61,150 nt of DNA from Richelia sinica FACHB-800 (GTDB taxonomy: Bacteria > Cyanobacteriota > Cyanobacteriia > Cyanobacteriales > Nostocaceae), in contig NZ_JACJTT010000033.1 of assembly GCF_014698825.1 (NCBI RefSeq), forward strand, positions 1 to 61,150, given 5' to 3'. This document shows, piece by piece, positions 26,241 to 35,307 of the stretch. Position 1 is the first letter of the stretch. The number at the start of each line of letters is the position of its first letter. Under the pieces are notes generated by a model. That model saw only the letters and a program-made list of their open reading frames with translations. It ran no database searches and was not told where the DNA came from. The translations under genes and the position numbers were made by a program.

Positions 26241-27313
26241 GTCAGTTCGATTTGACAATCATCACCAATTAAGAAGCGTAAGGCTTTGGGCCGACGGGGT
26301 GCAACGGTTAATTGAGCGCGATAACCAATGACGCTATCAATAATTCGGTCATGAATACCGATGATTTTCGCTCCTTCTAGCACGACACTATGTTCTAAAT
26401 CTGTATCTATAAGTGTGGTGTTATTAGCAATGCTGCTGTAGGGGCCAATAAAGCAATTTTCTAAATGACAGCCACTACCAATGACTACTGGCCCCCGAAT
26501 TGTACAGTTAATAATTTGGGAATTAGCACCAATTTGGACTCTACCAATAATCTGACTATTGGTATCTACATCACCGACAATAGATTTGGTTAAATAGGTA
26601 TCAAGAATTAATCTATTAGCTTCGAGTAAATCGTCTTTTTTTCCTGTGTCTAACCACCATCCATCTAAATTACAAGCCACAACTTGTTTTTGCCAATCAA
26701 TTAAAGATTGTATGGCATCGGTGATTTCTAATTCTCCTCTGGCTGAGGGTTGGATGGCAGCGATCGCATCATGGATAATGGGGGAGAAGAAATAAACCCC
26801 AACTAATGCCAGATTTGAGGGTGGTTCTTTGGGTTTCTCTATCAGTTGTAATACTCTGCCTGTATCATCTACCTTAGCTACACCAAAGGCGCTAGGGTTA
26901 GACACCTGACGCAACAAAATTAACGCATCTGGCTGTTGTTGGTTAAATTCTTGGAGAAAATAACTTAAATCTCCTTGTTGAATCAAGTTATCACCCAAAT
27001 ACATCAAAAATGGCGAATCACCTAAAAAAGGAAGGGCAACCTTGACCGCATGGGCTAGTCCAGCTGGTTGTTCCTGTAAAATGTAGGTAATATTGGCGTT
27101 GAAGCGATCGCCATTTCCTGTTTTATTCCGTACTTCTGCTCCAGTTTCTGGGCTAATAATTATACCAATATCTTTAATTCCCGCTGCCACCATTTCCTCA
27201 ATCCCATACCACAAAATTGGCTTATTGGCAACAGGTACAAGTTGTTTGGCACCCGTATAGGTGAGGGGGCGTAAGCGTGTGCCTTTTCCACCAGATAAAA
27301 TCAGTGCTTTCAT
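26237..27313 (-). CDS. rfbA: Glucose-1-phosphate thymidylyltransferase, long form
   Basis: Makes dTDP-glucose from glucose-1-phosphate and dTTP, feeding dTDP-rhamnose and other dTDP-sugars. The nucleotidyltransferase domain (about 1-235) shows LSGGKGTRLRPLTYTGAKQL, the QEQPAGLAHAV segment, YLGDNL and DGWWLDTGKK. The C-terminal third (240-355) is a left-handed beta-helix with hexapeptide-like repeats, as in the long RmlA type. The start is the ATG at 27313 (MKALILSGGK), overlapping the rfbD stop by 4 bp; four codons further upstream are not conserved. Next in line is a glycosyltransferase with the same ATGA coupling. Confidence 0.93.
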   Translation of the reverse strand: MKALILSGGKGTRLRPLTYTGAKQLVPVANKPILWYGIEEMVAAGIKDIGIIISPETGAEVRNKTGNGDRFNANITYILQEQPAGLAHAVKVALPFLGDSPFLMYLGDNLIQQGDLSYFLQEFNQQQPDALILLRQVSNPSAFGVAKVDDTGRVLQLIEKPKEPPSNLALVGVYFFSPIIHDAIAAIQPSARGELEITDAIQSLIDWQKQVVACNLDGWWLDTGKKDDLLEANRLILDTYLTKSIVGDVDTNSQIIGRVQIGANSQIINCTIRGPVVIGSGCHLENCFIGPYSSIANNTTLIDTDLEHSVVLEGAKIIGIHDRIIDSVIGYRAQLTVAPRRPKALRFLIGDDCQIELT

Positions 27314-28203
27314 ATGAGTCCACAATTAGGCAGCCATTCTTGCAGCATCAGCCTTAGCCTTTGTCGCCAATGGGGAGGATAAGTACCGATCACTGCTGAT
27401 ATTTTCCCACAAGCTAAGACAGAATAGGCAGGACGATGGGCTGGTAGGGGATATTCGGGGGTGGTGATGGGAACTATGCGGTTGACCTGGAGGGGAAAAC
27501 CCATTTGTTGAGCTTCTTCAAAAATAGCGATCGCTAAATCATACCAACTAGCAACTCCACTATTAGTGTAGTGATAAATACCAGTTATGTCAGGGTTAAA
27601 TTGAGGGATAATCTGGGCAATGACAGTAGCGATATCTCGTGCCCAGGTAGGACTACCAATTTGATCCTCAACTACCCGCAATTCTGGTCGTTCCCTACCT
27701 AATCGCAACACAGTTTTCACAAAATTGCTTTTGCCGAAACCGCCATAAACCCAAGCAGTACGCAAGATGATGTAATCTTGGCAAGTTTGTTGAATGGCTA
27801 TTTCTCCTCCTAATTTGCTTTGACCATAGACACTTAAAGGGTGAGTTTGGTGAGCTTCTAAATAGGGGCTACTTGCTTGACCATCAAAAACATAATCTGT
27901 AGAAATATGAATTAAACAAGCACCCAGTTTCTGGGTTTCTTCCGCCATAATTTGGGGTGCAGTCGTATTAATAGCTGTAGCTAGTTCAGGTTCACTTTCC
28001 GCTTTGTCTACTGCTGTGTAAGCAGCAGCGTTAATGGTTATTTGGGGTTGGGCTTCCCTAATGATGTGACGTATAGTTTCTGGTTGGGCTAAATCTATGG
28101 TTGGACGTGCAACTGTGATAACTTTGTTTTCACCAAGGAGAGTTTTTTGTAGCTCTTGACCGACTTGACCATTGCCACCAATTAGTAATACTGTTTTACT
28201 CAT
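27310..28203 (-). CDS. rfbD: dTDP-4-dehydrorhamnose reductase
   Basis: The last step of dTDP-L-rhamnose synthesis, an NAD(P)H-dependent extended SDR. The Rossmann motif LLIGGNGQVGQEL is at the N-terminus, then NAAAYTAVDKAE, ISTDYVFDG, the catalytic YGQSKLGGE (YxxxK), and AWVYGGFGKSNFV. About 297 residues, the family length. The ATG at 28203 overlaps the end of rfbC by 8 bp and gives MSKTVLL; the longer frame begins four codons earlier. It is coupled to rfbA downstream by an ATGA overlap. Confidence 0.94.
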   Translation of the reverse strand: MSKTVLLIGGNGQVGQELQKTLLGENKVITVARPTIDLAQPETIRHIIREAQPQITINAAAYTAVDKAESEPELATAINTTAPQIMAEETQKLGACLIHISTDYVFDGQASSPYLEAHQTHPLSVYGQSKLGGEIAIQQTCQDYIILRTAWVYGGFGKSNFVKTVLRLGRERPELRVVEDQIGSPTWARDIATVIAQIIPQFNPDITGIYHYTNSGVASWYDLAIAIFEEAQQMGFPLQVNRIVPITTPEYPLPAHRPAYSVLACGKISAVIGTYPPHWRQRLRLMLQEWLPNCGLI

Positions 28204-28741
28204 ACACTTCGGCATCTTTCAATAATCTACCGTTACTATCTTTCGCTGATAATATTGGTGGTTGTTGGAGTGGCCAATCTATAGCTAAATCGGGGTCATT
28301 CCATAGAATAGTGCGATCGCCCCCCGGTGAGTAGTAATCTGTAGTTTTGTAAATAACTTCCGCTACTTCTGACAGCACGAGAAAACCATGAGCAAAACCT
28401 GGTGGTATCCACAATTGGCGTTTGTTCTCTGCACTCAATTCATAGCCTACCCATTTACCAAAAGTAGAAGAGCTTTTGCGGATATCCACAGCTACATCAA
28501 AGATTTTGCCCACAACTACACGGACAAGTTTACCTTGAGGTTGAGTAATTTGGTAGTGCAAACCGCGTAAAACATTGTATGCAGATTGAGAATGATTATC
28601 TTGAACAAAGTCATAGTGTAAACTAGTTTTGTCTGTAAATATTTTTTGGTTGAATGATTCCAGAAAAAAACCTCGTGCATCTTCAAACACTTGTGGTTCT
28701 ATCAATAAAACCTGAGGGATATCAGTAGACAGTATTTTCAT
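28196..28741 (-). CDS. rfbC: dTDP-4-dehydrorhamnose 3,5-epimerase
   Basis: A cupin-fold epimerase acting between the dehydratase RmlB and the reductase RmlD. The 181 residues match the family. Visible signatures are the N-terminal DIPQVLLIEPQVFEDARGFF with FLESFNQ, the catalytic-base region QDNHSQSAYNVLRGLHYQ (residues about 48-65), GKLVRVVVGKIFDVAVDIR, and WIPPGFAHGFLVLSE with the family His. It is the first gene of the tightly overlapping rfbC-rfbD-rfbA-glycosyltransferase block. rmlB is not in this window. Confidence 0.95.
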   Translation of the reverse strand: MKILSTDIPQVLLIEPQVFEDARGFFLESFNQKIFTDKTSLHYDFVQDNHSQSAYNVLRGLHYQITQPQGKLVRVVVGKIFDVAVDIRKSSSTFGKWVGYELSAENKRQLWIPPGFAHGFLVLSEVAEVIYKTTDYYSPGGDRTILWNDPDLAIDWPLQQPPILSAKDSNGRLLKDAEVYE

Positions 28742-28835
28742 AGAGGTTTAAGCATAAAAATTCTTTTTATTGCATTTTACTAAAAAATTAATATTTTTAT
28801 CTTAATTCATAATTCTTAATTGTTTATCGAAACAA

Positions 28836-29750
28836 TTACCAGTTTTGACTGATATTGCCTATCAAACCATAATACGTACCTAATAAACAAGCCCATATCT
28901 TTCGTGTTTTTTCTTCTTCATACAAGAAAATTAGAAAAATTTTTACTACCATATATTTTATCCTCTTAATTAAGCTAGTAAAGCGATAGTAGCCCTGAGA
29001 AAAACGAGTTTCTAAATAAGTGTGGTTACGACATATATAGTAATAGCGCAAAGCTGAATACTTTTGTATATAGCGATATTGATTGATAAATTTTACTTGA
29101 ATTGGTTCACCAAAATGATGGTACATAATAGCCTGAGTAATAATCAAATTGTGAAACCCTTTCTGCCTTAGCCTTAAACCATAATCTAGGTCAATACCAT
29201 CAATAAATAATTGAATACAAGGAGGAGAAATAGTTTTAGCAGCAGCCAAGGAAATAAGAGAACCTGATGTAATCGGTGCATCGCATTCATAGAAGTCAAC
29301 ATTGTTATTATGTTTAATTCCTTGAAAATGATCATTAGTAAAAATAGTGGCTTCTACTACTTGAGCAGTTCTCTTATCAGCAACACTAGGTGCAATTATG
29401 CCAATTTTATAATCATTGTTTTGAGATAGCTTAGAATAATTCTTTAGCAATATTTCTAGACAATTTTCAGTAGGAATACTATCTTGATCAAATGTCCATA
29501 GAAAATCATATTTTTGCTCTATAGACCAGTCCAATGCTTTTCCTAAACCTTCTGCAATTCCAATATTATGGGGATAATGATGGATTAATAATAAATTGTC
29601 TTTACTATAAAGTTGTAATGGCTGCTCAGAATTGTCTATTATATATATAGATGTAACCTGAATAGATTGAGACTCAATAGCTTGAATACAGCGATTAGAA
29701 GATTCTTGATCTTGATAACAGGTTATATAAGCTGCTATTTTTGACTGCAT
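28836..29750 (-). CDS. Family 2 glycosyltransferase, rhamnosyltransferase-like
   Basis: A 304-residue GT-A enzyme. Visible features are ITCYQDQESSNRCIQAIESQ, YIIDNSEQPL, HNIGIAEGLGKALDWS, LWTFDQDSIP with the DXD-type DQD (residues about 104-106), and a C-terminal FIDGIDLDYGLRLRQKGF acceptor motif typical of WfgS/RfbF-type rhamnosyltransferases. The final 60 residues carry basic and aromatic stretches that could associate with the membrane. It lies upstream of rfbC in transcription order with a 94-bp gap. The acceptor sugar is unknown. Confidence 0.83.
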   Translation of the reverse strand: MQSKIAAYITCYQDQESSNRCIQAIESQSIQVTSIYIIDNSEQPLQLYSKDNLLLIHHYPHNIGIAEGLGKALDWSIEQKYDFLWTFDQDSIPTENCLEILLKNYSKLSQNNDYKIGIIAPSVADKRTAQVVEATIFTNDHFQGIKHNNNVDFYECDAPITSGSLISLAAAKTISPPCIQLFIDGIDLDYGLRLRQKGFHNLIITQAIMYHHFGEPIQVKFINQYRYIQKYSALRYYYICRNHTYLETRFSQGYYRFTSLIKRIKYMVVKIFLIFLYEEEKTRKIWACLLGTYYGLIGNISQNW

Positions 29751-30090
29751 AGCTTTTTTAAAATCTTGTGAATTTCATATCAAAATATTTTTAGTCTATT
29801 GGCCAATTTTACAGAATCACATTATTTATTATCTACCTAATGACAATGCGAAAAATAAAACCAAATTAAGCCGAAACTGGCTTGATTAAATTATCAAATT
29901 TGAGGTTAGATAGTCACCAATTAATCATATATGCAAGGGTGGGCAAAGAGTTAGAAATAAATTGTTTTTTTAAATCCTTATTAATCTATCTATAGCTATT
30001 GCTAACATATTTGCTATGTATTAATTAATACATGCACTTGACAAATTGGTTAATAGTATAGATATTCCAATGTAATTTGCCCGTTTTATT
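29751..30090. other. AT-rich gap inside the polysaccharide cluster
   Basis: A 340-bp stretch without an open frame on either strand and without a strong hairpin. As the longest break in the minus-strand glycosyltransferase series it probably carries a promoter for the downstream rhamnose block, but no specific elements can be fixed. Confidence 0.4.
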
Positions 30091-31326
30091 TCATTCTTTA
30101 GATAAACCGAATTTTGTCTTGATTTTAAACCATAATTTTCGCAGTTTCCAAAATTTGCTACTTTCCATTGCTGAAATTTGAGATGCTAATGCTAATACAT
30201 TTTCCTTCAGTGCATTGACATCATTAGTTTGCTGTAAGTCTATATTTAAATAGTCATTATTAGGTATTTTAAACAAGGTCTGATAAAAACTTTCAGCAAT
30301 ATTGCCATTAGTATAATTTTCTCTATCCTTTTGATTGATTAATTTTTGAAAAAATAATTCTAATTTGTCAATTGATTTTTCCCATCTAATTGACTCGGCT
30401 GTAGCTATTCCATTTTTCTGCAATTTTAGATATAAAGACTGGTCAGATATTAACCTTTGTAATGCTGACCTAGCTAAATTAATATCTCCATTAGGAACGA
30501 CTAAAGCATTATATTCATTTTCAATATATTCATCATATCCAGTCACATCACTCACCACACATACCCCACCACAAGCCATCATCTCTAATGGGGGTCCAAA
30601 TACACCTTCTACACTACTCAGTTTTAGCAAAATATCACAACTGGAGTATATATATTTCATTGTATCAAAATCTACTTTGTAGAAAAATTTATCTATTTGC
30701 CAGTCAGGAGATGGTTTACCATCATTCGACACACACCACACTTCACAGTTTAAGCCTTGACAAGCTTCTAGAGATTCTTTAATCCTTTTAAAAGGAGAAG
30801 ATATAGAACCTTCTACTAAAATTCTCAATTTATCTTTTGGTTTTGGTTCTATTGGTTCCACCTGATAAACTATCTTTTCATCTAATCCATTGGGAATGTA
30901 TTCAGCAGTATGTCCAAAGTTTTCTTGTAACCATTGAACAATCCATTTTGCCTCAGTCATATGATGAAATTTACATAAATATGTCAGAAGCACTTGAGTT
31001 TTAGTTCTTTCATCAGCATAAAAACGAGTTTCATCTGACTGGACAAAATACAGTTTATATTTAGCGGGTAACTTTAAAACTGTAAATGCTGTAGCCCAAA
31101 AAGTCGCAACACAAATATCTACTGAATTGGGAAAATCTTTGAGATGAAAAACCTTAGATGAAAATCCCGGAAACCAAGCAAAAGAATCAACGCTAGCTGG
31201 AATATTATCATTTAGCAAACAAATTGATACATCATATCCTCTAGCAGCAAGCCGAGTAATATGCTGAAGAACTACTATATGCCCCCCACAAACAAGGTTA
31301 GAAGATAAAACATAGACTATTTTCAT
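30091..31326 (-). CDS. Family 4 glycosyltransferase with ESSKFW C-terminal tag
   Basis: A GT-B enzyme of about 411 residues. The N-terminal MKIVYVLSSNLVCGGHIVVLQHITRL is split at the GGH loop of GT4 enzymes. The C-terminal donor domain has LRILVEGSISSPFKRIKESLEA, a DILLKLSSVEGVFGPPLEMMACGGVCVVSD pattern (E-x7-E), and GYDEYIENEYNALVV. The start is taken at the internal ATG at 31326, because the 33 codons before it are hydrophobic and not family-like. The C-terminus is a short coiled coil ending MESSKFWKLRKLWFKIK, shared with the two upstream genes. Confidence 0.85.
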   Translation of the reverse strand: MKIVYVLSSNLVCGGHIVVLQHITRLAARGYDVSICLLNDNIPASVDSFAWFPGFSSKVFHLKDFPNSVDICVATFWATAFTVLKLPAKYKLYFVQSDETRFYADERTKTQVLLTYLCKFHHMTEAKWIVQWLQENFGHTAEYIPNGLDEKIVYQVEPIEPKPKDKLRILVEGSISSPFKRIKESLEACQGLNCEVWCVSNDGKPSPDWQIDKFFYKVDFDTMKYIYSSCDILLKLSSVEGVFGPPLEMMACGGVCVVSDVTGYDEYIENEYNALVVPNGDINLARSALQRLISDQSLYLKLQKNGIATAESIRWEKSIDKLELFFQKLINQKDRENYTNGNIAESFYQTLFKIPNNDYLNIDLQQTNDVNALKENVLALASQISAMESSKFWKLRKLWFKIKTKFGLSKE

Positions 31327-31432
31327 AGTTTTTAAAAAATTAAAATAATTGGTATTTACAATCAATAATACTATTTTTTGATTTTTTAATATAGTTGAAC
31401 TAACAACTACAAATAATCTCATCACAAATATT

Positions 31433-32521
31433 TTATTTAAACATCGTCTTTTTGAGACTCAATACCATTTTTCTAGCCTGCCAAAATTTACTACTTTCCA
31501 TCCATCTCACCTTGTTTCGCATTTGTTGTAGATTTTCTTTTAAAACTTCTACGTCATTAATATTTTGTTTATTTTCCAGTTCATTGAGCATGACTTCTAG
31601 ATTTAATTTAAACTTTGGATTACAAGAAAACTTTTGATACGCTTCATTTTGAAGATTTTCTATAAAGTTTGCAAACACTTGGCGAGAATTTAAGTATTTA
31701 TGAACTTTATTCATACCATTCAAAGCAATTAATTCTCTTTCAGCTTCATGTTCTAAATAATATTTAGACTTTTCTAAAAGCTCTCCTGGCTCCGAAACAG
31801 TTACAAAATCTTTTCCCGGAATAAAATATGGATTATCACCAATATCTTCACTAATAACCATCCCACCTGTTGCCATCAACATTTGAACTCTTGGCTCCCA
31901 AGAAATTTCTTGTTCAGCATGAATATTCAACAATATCTTACTTTGATTCATATATGTAACTAAATCTTGACCATATATCCCATGGCAGATATGCAGAAAT
32001 TCATAATAATGTTTAAGGGAGCTAAAAAATCTTTCCCGATGGTATGTTGAGCGTCCAATGAAAAAGAAATCCCAGCGCTTCGGTAAATTATTTTTTCTAT
32101 AAATACTTGTTGCAACGGGTAGACCAAAAGCGCCACTTAAATTGATACCATCATCTTTCATAAAGGAAACTGAATGTTTATCATAATGAAAAACATAGTC
32201 AAATTGTTTATGAGTAATTAAATTTCTAAAATTTTCATATCTTTGTAGAGAATCAAATGAATAATTAATTTCATTATTAATAATTTTAGGAAAAATTTCG
32301 CTAGAAATGTTAACCTTAATTCCTTTCAGTCTCTCAAGAGTAGAATTTGGGAAATACTCTCCGCGGAAAAATATATTTACATCAGCATTAAATTCTTCCA
32401 AATCAGAAAATTTATTTTTGGTAAAATTAAAATTAAATTCCTTTACTTCTGCTAAATCATCTATGTCATTTTCATATATAAAACGAAAATATTCTGGTTG
32501 TGATATAAAAGCTATTTTCAT
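31433..32521 (-). CDS. CgeB-like glycosyltransferase with ESSKFW C-terminal tag
   Basis: A 362-residue protein similar to the CgeB/DUF3880 glycosyltransferase type with a Glyco_trans_1_2 C-terminal half. The fragment RWDFFFIGRSTYHRERFFSS, then QSKILLNIHAEQEISWEPRVQMLMATGGMVISED (about residues 205-240) is the typical donor-binding region with E-x-R. The N-terminal half is variable. The last 60 residues form a coiled coil ending MESSKFWQARKMVLSLKK, as in the neighbouring genes. It may transfer an unusual sugar; the substrate is unknown. It lies 106 bp upstream of the GT4 gene. Confidence 0.78.
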   Translation of the reverse strand: MKIAFISQPEYFRFIYENDIDDLAEVKEFNFNFTKNKFSDLEEFNADVNIFFRGEYFPNSTLERLKGIKVNISSEIFPKIINNEINYSFDSLQRYENFRNLITHKQFDYVFHYDKHSVSFMKDDGINLSGAFGLPVATSIYRKNNLPKRWDFFFIGRSTYHRERFFSSLKHYYEFLHICHGIYGQDLVTYMNQSKILLNIHAEQEISWEPRVQMLMATGGMVISEDIGDNPYFIPGKDFVTVSEPGELLEKSKYYLEHEAERELIALNGMNKVHKYLNSRQVFANFIENLQNEAYQKFSCNPKFKLNLEVMLNELENKQNINDVEVLKENLQQMRNKVRWMESSKFWQARKMVLSLKKTMFK

Positions 32522-32592
32522 AGTAGTTAATTCTTGAATTTTAATTATCGATTAATACTAGAATATCTATTCATTAAAAACAGAGGTTGGAT

Positions 32593-33756
32593 TTAAAATG
32601 AGGGCTTAGTTTTTTGAAATAAGTCTTTACATCTCGTCCAGGCCTTCTTCATTTTCCAAAATTTACTACTTTCCATTGCTTGTATTTGATTTTGTAAATC
32701 CCCTAACTCGTCTTTAACTTCTTGTAAATTTGCATAAATATGCTGGTTTTCCCTTTCCAGATTCTGTAACAATAGACTATTAGTAAAGTCAATTTCTTTA
32801 GTCAAACTATATAATTGTGGTAAACCGAAGTCATATACTTTATTGGCAACCTCTAATGCTTGGGTATCTTGAAGTAGGGTAAACAGTTTTTCACATCCAA
32901 TAATTTTAATTAAATTCCAAGAATGATTTAAATACATAAAAGCCTTTTCTAATTCATATTCTAATCCATCTTGAAAATCAAATTTTTTCAATTTTTGCGA
33001 AAAAGATTTCTTGAATAAATTATATGGCATATCATCAAATATGCTTCGATAGATTTGGTATATTTCAAAATCTCGCCTTACATCGTTGACAAAGCTACTC
33101 AAATTATTATTATTGTTTCTAATTCTGTATTTCACTAATTTATCGGAAATAATTAGGAAATCATATTTTTTTATCAGCTTAATCCAAATATCAAAATCTT
33201 GTGCTTGAATTGAACATGGATTGAATAGACCGACATCCAACAAATAATCTCTTTTTACAAAAGACGTAATAGCATTTAGACAATTACCTCGAAAAAAGAA
33301 ATTATTAATAATATCGCTGCGCTGTTGATTATCTGTTAAAAACCAATTTTCTATTTTTTCATCATGAATAATTGTACTATCATCATCTATGACTTCAAAT
33401 CCAGAAAATATAATTTGGTATTGATGAGAACTTACATACTGAAACTGCTGATCTAATCTATTAAAATTGCAAACATCATCTCCTGAAAAAAAAGCAATGT
33501 ATTTTCCTTGGGATGCAAGTATAGCTCTGTTGACAGCAGCACTTGTACCTTGATTTTCTTGATAAATATAAGTAATTCTTTTATTGTTAAAGCTTTTAAT
33601 AATCTCGTCAGTTCTATCTGTAGAGCCATCATTAACAATGATCAACTCAAAGTTTGTAAAAGATTGATTTAAAACACTATTTATCGCCTCAGCGATGTAT
33701 TTTTCATGGTTATAAGTTGTCATGACAACGCTTACTAGAGGCGAATTTTCATCCAT
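32593..33756 (-). CDS. Family 2 glycosyltransferase with ESSKFW C-terminal tag
   Basis: A 387-residue GT2 enzyme. The GT-A core is clear: VSVVMTTYNHEKYIAEAINS, FELIIVNDGSTDRTDEII, QENQGTSAAVNRAI, and IAFFSGDDVC with the DXD-type DD near residue 94. Then QAQDFDIWIKLIKKYDF provides the acceptor-side acidic motif. The C-terminal 90 residues are a coiled coil followed by MESSKFWKMKKAWTRCKD, shared with the next two genes downstream although those have GT-B folds. The ATG at 33756 follows the fdtB stop directly, so translation is probably coupled. Confidence 0.85.
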   Translation of the reverse strand: MDENSPLVSVVMTTYNHEKYIAEAINSVLNQSFTNFELIIVNDGSTDRTDEIIKSFNNKRITYIYQENQGTSAAVNRAILASQGKYIAFFSGDDVCNFNRLDQQFQYVSSHQYQIIFSGFEVIDDDSTIIHDEKIENWFLTDNQQRSDIINNFFFRGNCLNAITSFVKRDYLLDVGLFNPCSIQAQDFDIWIKLIKKYDFLIISDKLVKYRIRNNNNNLSSFVNDVRRDFEIYQIYRSIFDDMPYNLFKKSFSQKLKKFDFQDGLEYELEKAFMYLNHSWNLIKIIGCEKLFTLLQDTQALEVANKVYDFGLPQLYSLTKEIDFTNSLLLQNLERENQHIYANLQEVKDELGDLQNQIQAMESSKFWKMKKAWTRCKDLFQKTKPSF

Positions 33757-34857
33757 TTAAAAATCCTCCAATAAGATGTTGATGACTTCAGAAACCTGTT
33801 GATGAGTAAGATGGGGACTGATAGGTATACTGAGAATTTCTCGACTTAATTTTTCGCTTAACGGAAAACTACCAGGTTGCCATGTACTTGCAGCATACGC
33901 ATCTGATAAATGAGGAGGAATTGGATAATGGATAAGTGTGCCCACACCTGCTTGTCTCAAATGTTGTTCTAAACTATCTCTCCTGGGGTGACGGATGACA
34001 AATAAATGCCATACTGGCTCGGCCCAGTGAGGTACAAAAGGCAAGGTTAGATTAGCAGTTTTCTTCAGGTTTTTCAAGTATGTTTCCGCTAATAGCGTGC
34101 GACGACTATTCCATTCATCTAGTTTAGTTAGCTTTACTCTCAAAAAGGCTGCCTGAAGTTCATCCAGTCGGCTATTAAACCCTTGAATTTCATTCTCATA
34201 TTTAACACGGGAACCGTAGTTTCGCAGTAAACGCGCTTTATCTGCTAACTCTGCATCATTGGTTGTGATAGCCCCACCATCACCTATTGCACCTAAATTT
34301 TTAGTAGGGTAAAAGCTAAAACCTGCGGCATCTCCCAAGTTACCTGTACATCTACCTTTATATTTAGCCCCGTGAGCTTGGGCTGCATCTTCTATTACTT
34401 TGAGATTATATTGTTTAGCAATTTTATTGATAGCATCCATGTCTGCTGGCTGTCCATAGAGATGGACAGCTAATATAGCTTTGGTATGTTCTGTAATTAC
34501 AGACTCTATCAGCAATGGATTAATGTTGTAGGTTGTTTCATCTGGTTCTACAGGAACTGGTGTTGCTCCGGTATAGGAAACAGCTAGCCAGGTAGCAATG
34601 TAAGTATTAGCTGGGACAATAACTTCATCACCCACACCAATATCCATTGCCCTGAGAATTAGATGTAGAGCATCCAAGCCATTACCTACACCGACACAGT
34701 ATTTAGTGTCACAATAAGCAGCAAATTCTGCTTCAAATGCCTCTAGTTCCCGCCCAAGTATATACCAACCACTTGCCATTACTCGTTGGTAGGCAGCATC
34801 TAATTCTTCTTTCAACTCAAGATAGGGAGTTTTTAAATCTAGGAATGGCACATTCAT
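33757..34857 (-). CDS. fdtB: dTDP-3-keto-6-deoxyhexose 3-aminotransferase (FdtB/QdtB type)
   Basis: A PLP-dependent sugar aminotransferase of the DegT/DnrJ/EryC1/StrS family, 366 residues. Markers are [10 protein letters not shown] at the start, [54 protein letters not shown] (Asp contacting PLP), and [18 protein letters not shown] with the Schiff-base lysine near residue 184. Its 4-bp ATGA overlap with an FdtA-type isomerase identifies the 3-amino-3,6-dideoxyhexose route (dTDP-Fuc3N or dTDP-Qui3N). Which epimer is made depends on the isomerase and cannot be read safely. Confidence 0.9.
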   Translation of the reverse strand: MNVPFLDLKTPYLELKEELDAAYQRVMASGWYILGRELEAFEAEFAAYCDTKYCVGVGNGLDALHLILRAMDIGVGDEVIVPANTYIATWLAVSYTGATPVPVEPDETTYNINPLLIESVITEHTKAILAVHLYGQPADMDAINKIAKQYNLKVIEDAAQAHGAKYKGRCTGNLGDAAGFSFYPTKNLGAIGDGGAITTNDAELADKARLLRNYGSRVKYENEIQGFNSRLDELQAAFLRVKLTKLDEWNSRRTLLAETYLKNLKKTANLTLPFVPHWAEPVWHLFVIRHPRRDSLEQHLRQAGVGTLIHYPIPPHLSDAYAASTWQPGSFPLSEKLSREILSIPISPHLTHQQVSEVINILLEDF

Positions 34858-35267
34858 TGCTGCTCACTCCGTACAGATGTTAAAAATTCTTGGTATTCTC
34901 TATAATAATCATTTTCATTATAAAAAGCAGAAGCTAATACCATGCAGACTGAACCAGAGGAGAAATTATCAATTTCTCTCCAAATCATGGGACAAATATA
35001 TAATCCATAATAAGAGCGATTTAGATGAAATTTTTTTTGTTGGTAGCCGTCATCTAAAACAACATCAAAGCTACCAGACATAGCAATTAAAAACTGTTGA
35101 CAGGTTTTGAGAGCGTGACCCGCACGGCTAGCCCCACCTGGTACATCATATAGATAAAATACCCTTTGAATATTAAAAGGGACATGTTTATCAGTTTCTA
35201 TAAATGTCAAGTTACCTCGTGGGTCATTAATTTTAGGTAATTCTATAATTTGACAATTATTGAGCAT
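34854..35267 (-). CDS. fdtA: dTDP-4-keto-6-deoxyglucose 3,4-ketoisomerase (FdtA/QdtA type)
   Basis: A small cupin of 137 residues that moves the keto group from C4 to C3 of dTDP-4-keto-6-deoxyhexose before transamination by FdtB. Markers are the [14 protein letters not shown] start, [31 protein letters not shown] broken around residues 31-60 with the conserved RAGHA histidine, [10 protein letters not shown], and [24 protein letters not shown] near the end. It is the first gene of the coupled fdtA-fdtB-GT2 set. The same fold appears in WxcM-type proteins. Confidence 0.9.
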   Translation of the reverse strand: MLNNCQIIELPKINDPRGNLTFIETDKHVPFNIQRVFYLYDVPGGASRAGHALKTCQQFLIAMSGSFDVVLDDGYQQKKFHLNRSYYGLYICPMIWREIDNFSSGSVCMVLASAFYNENDYYREYQEFLTSVRSEQQ

Positions 35268-35307
35268 TTATTTTCTAAACCTGCCAGATATAATTTATTA
35301 AAATATA

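Noticed and set aside
30588-30782. Small plus-strand frames inside the glycosyltransferase genes
   Set aside because: They mirror codon structure of the minus-strand genes and lack start signals or family features.
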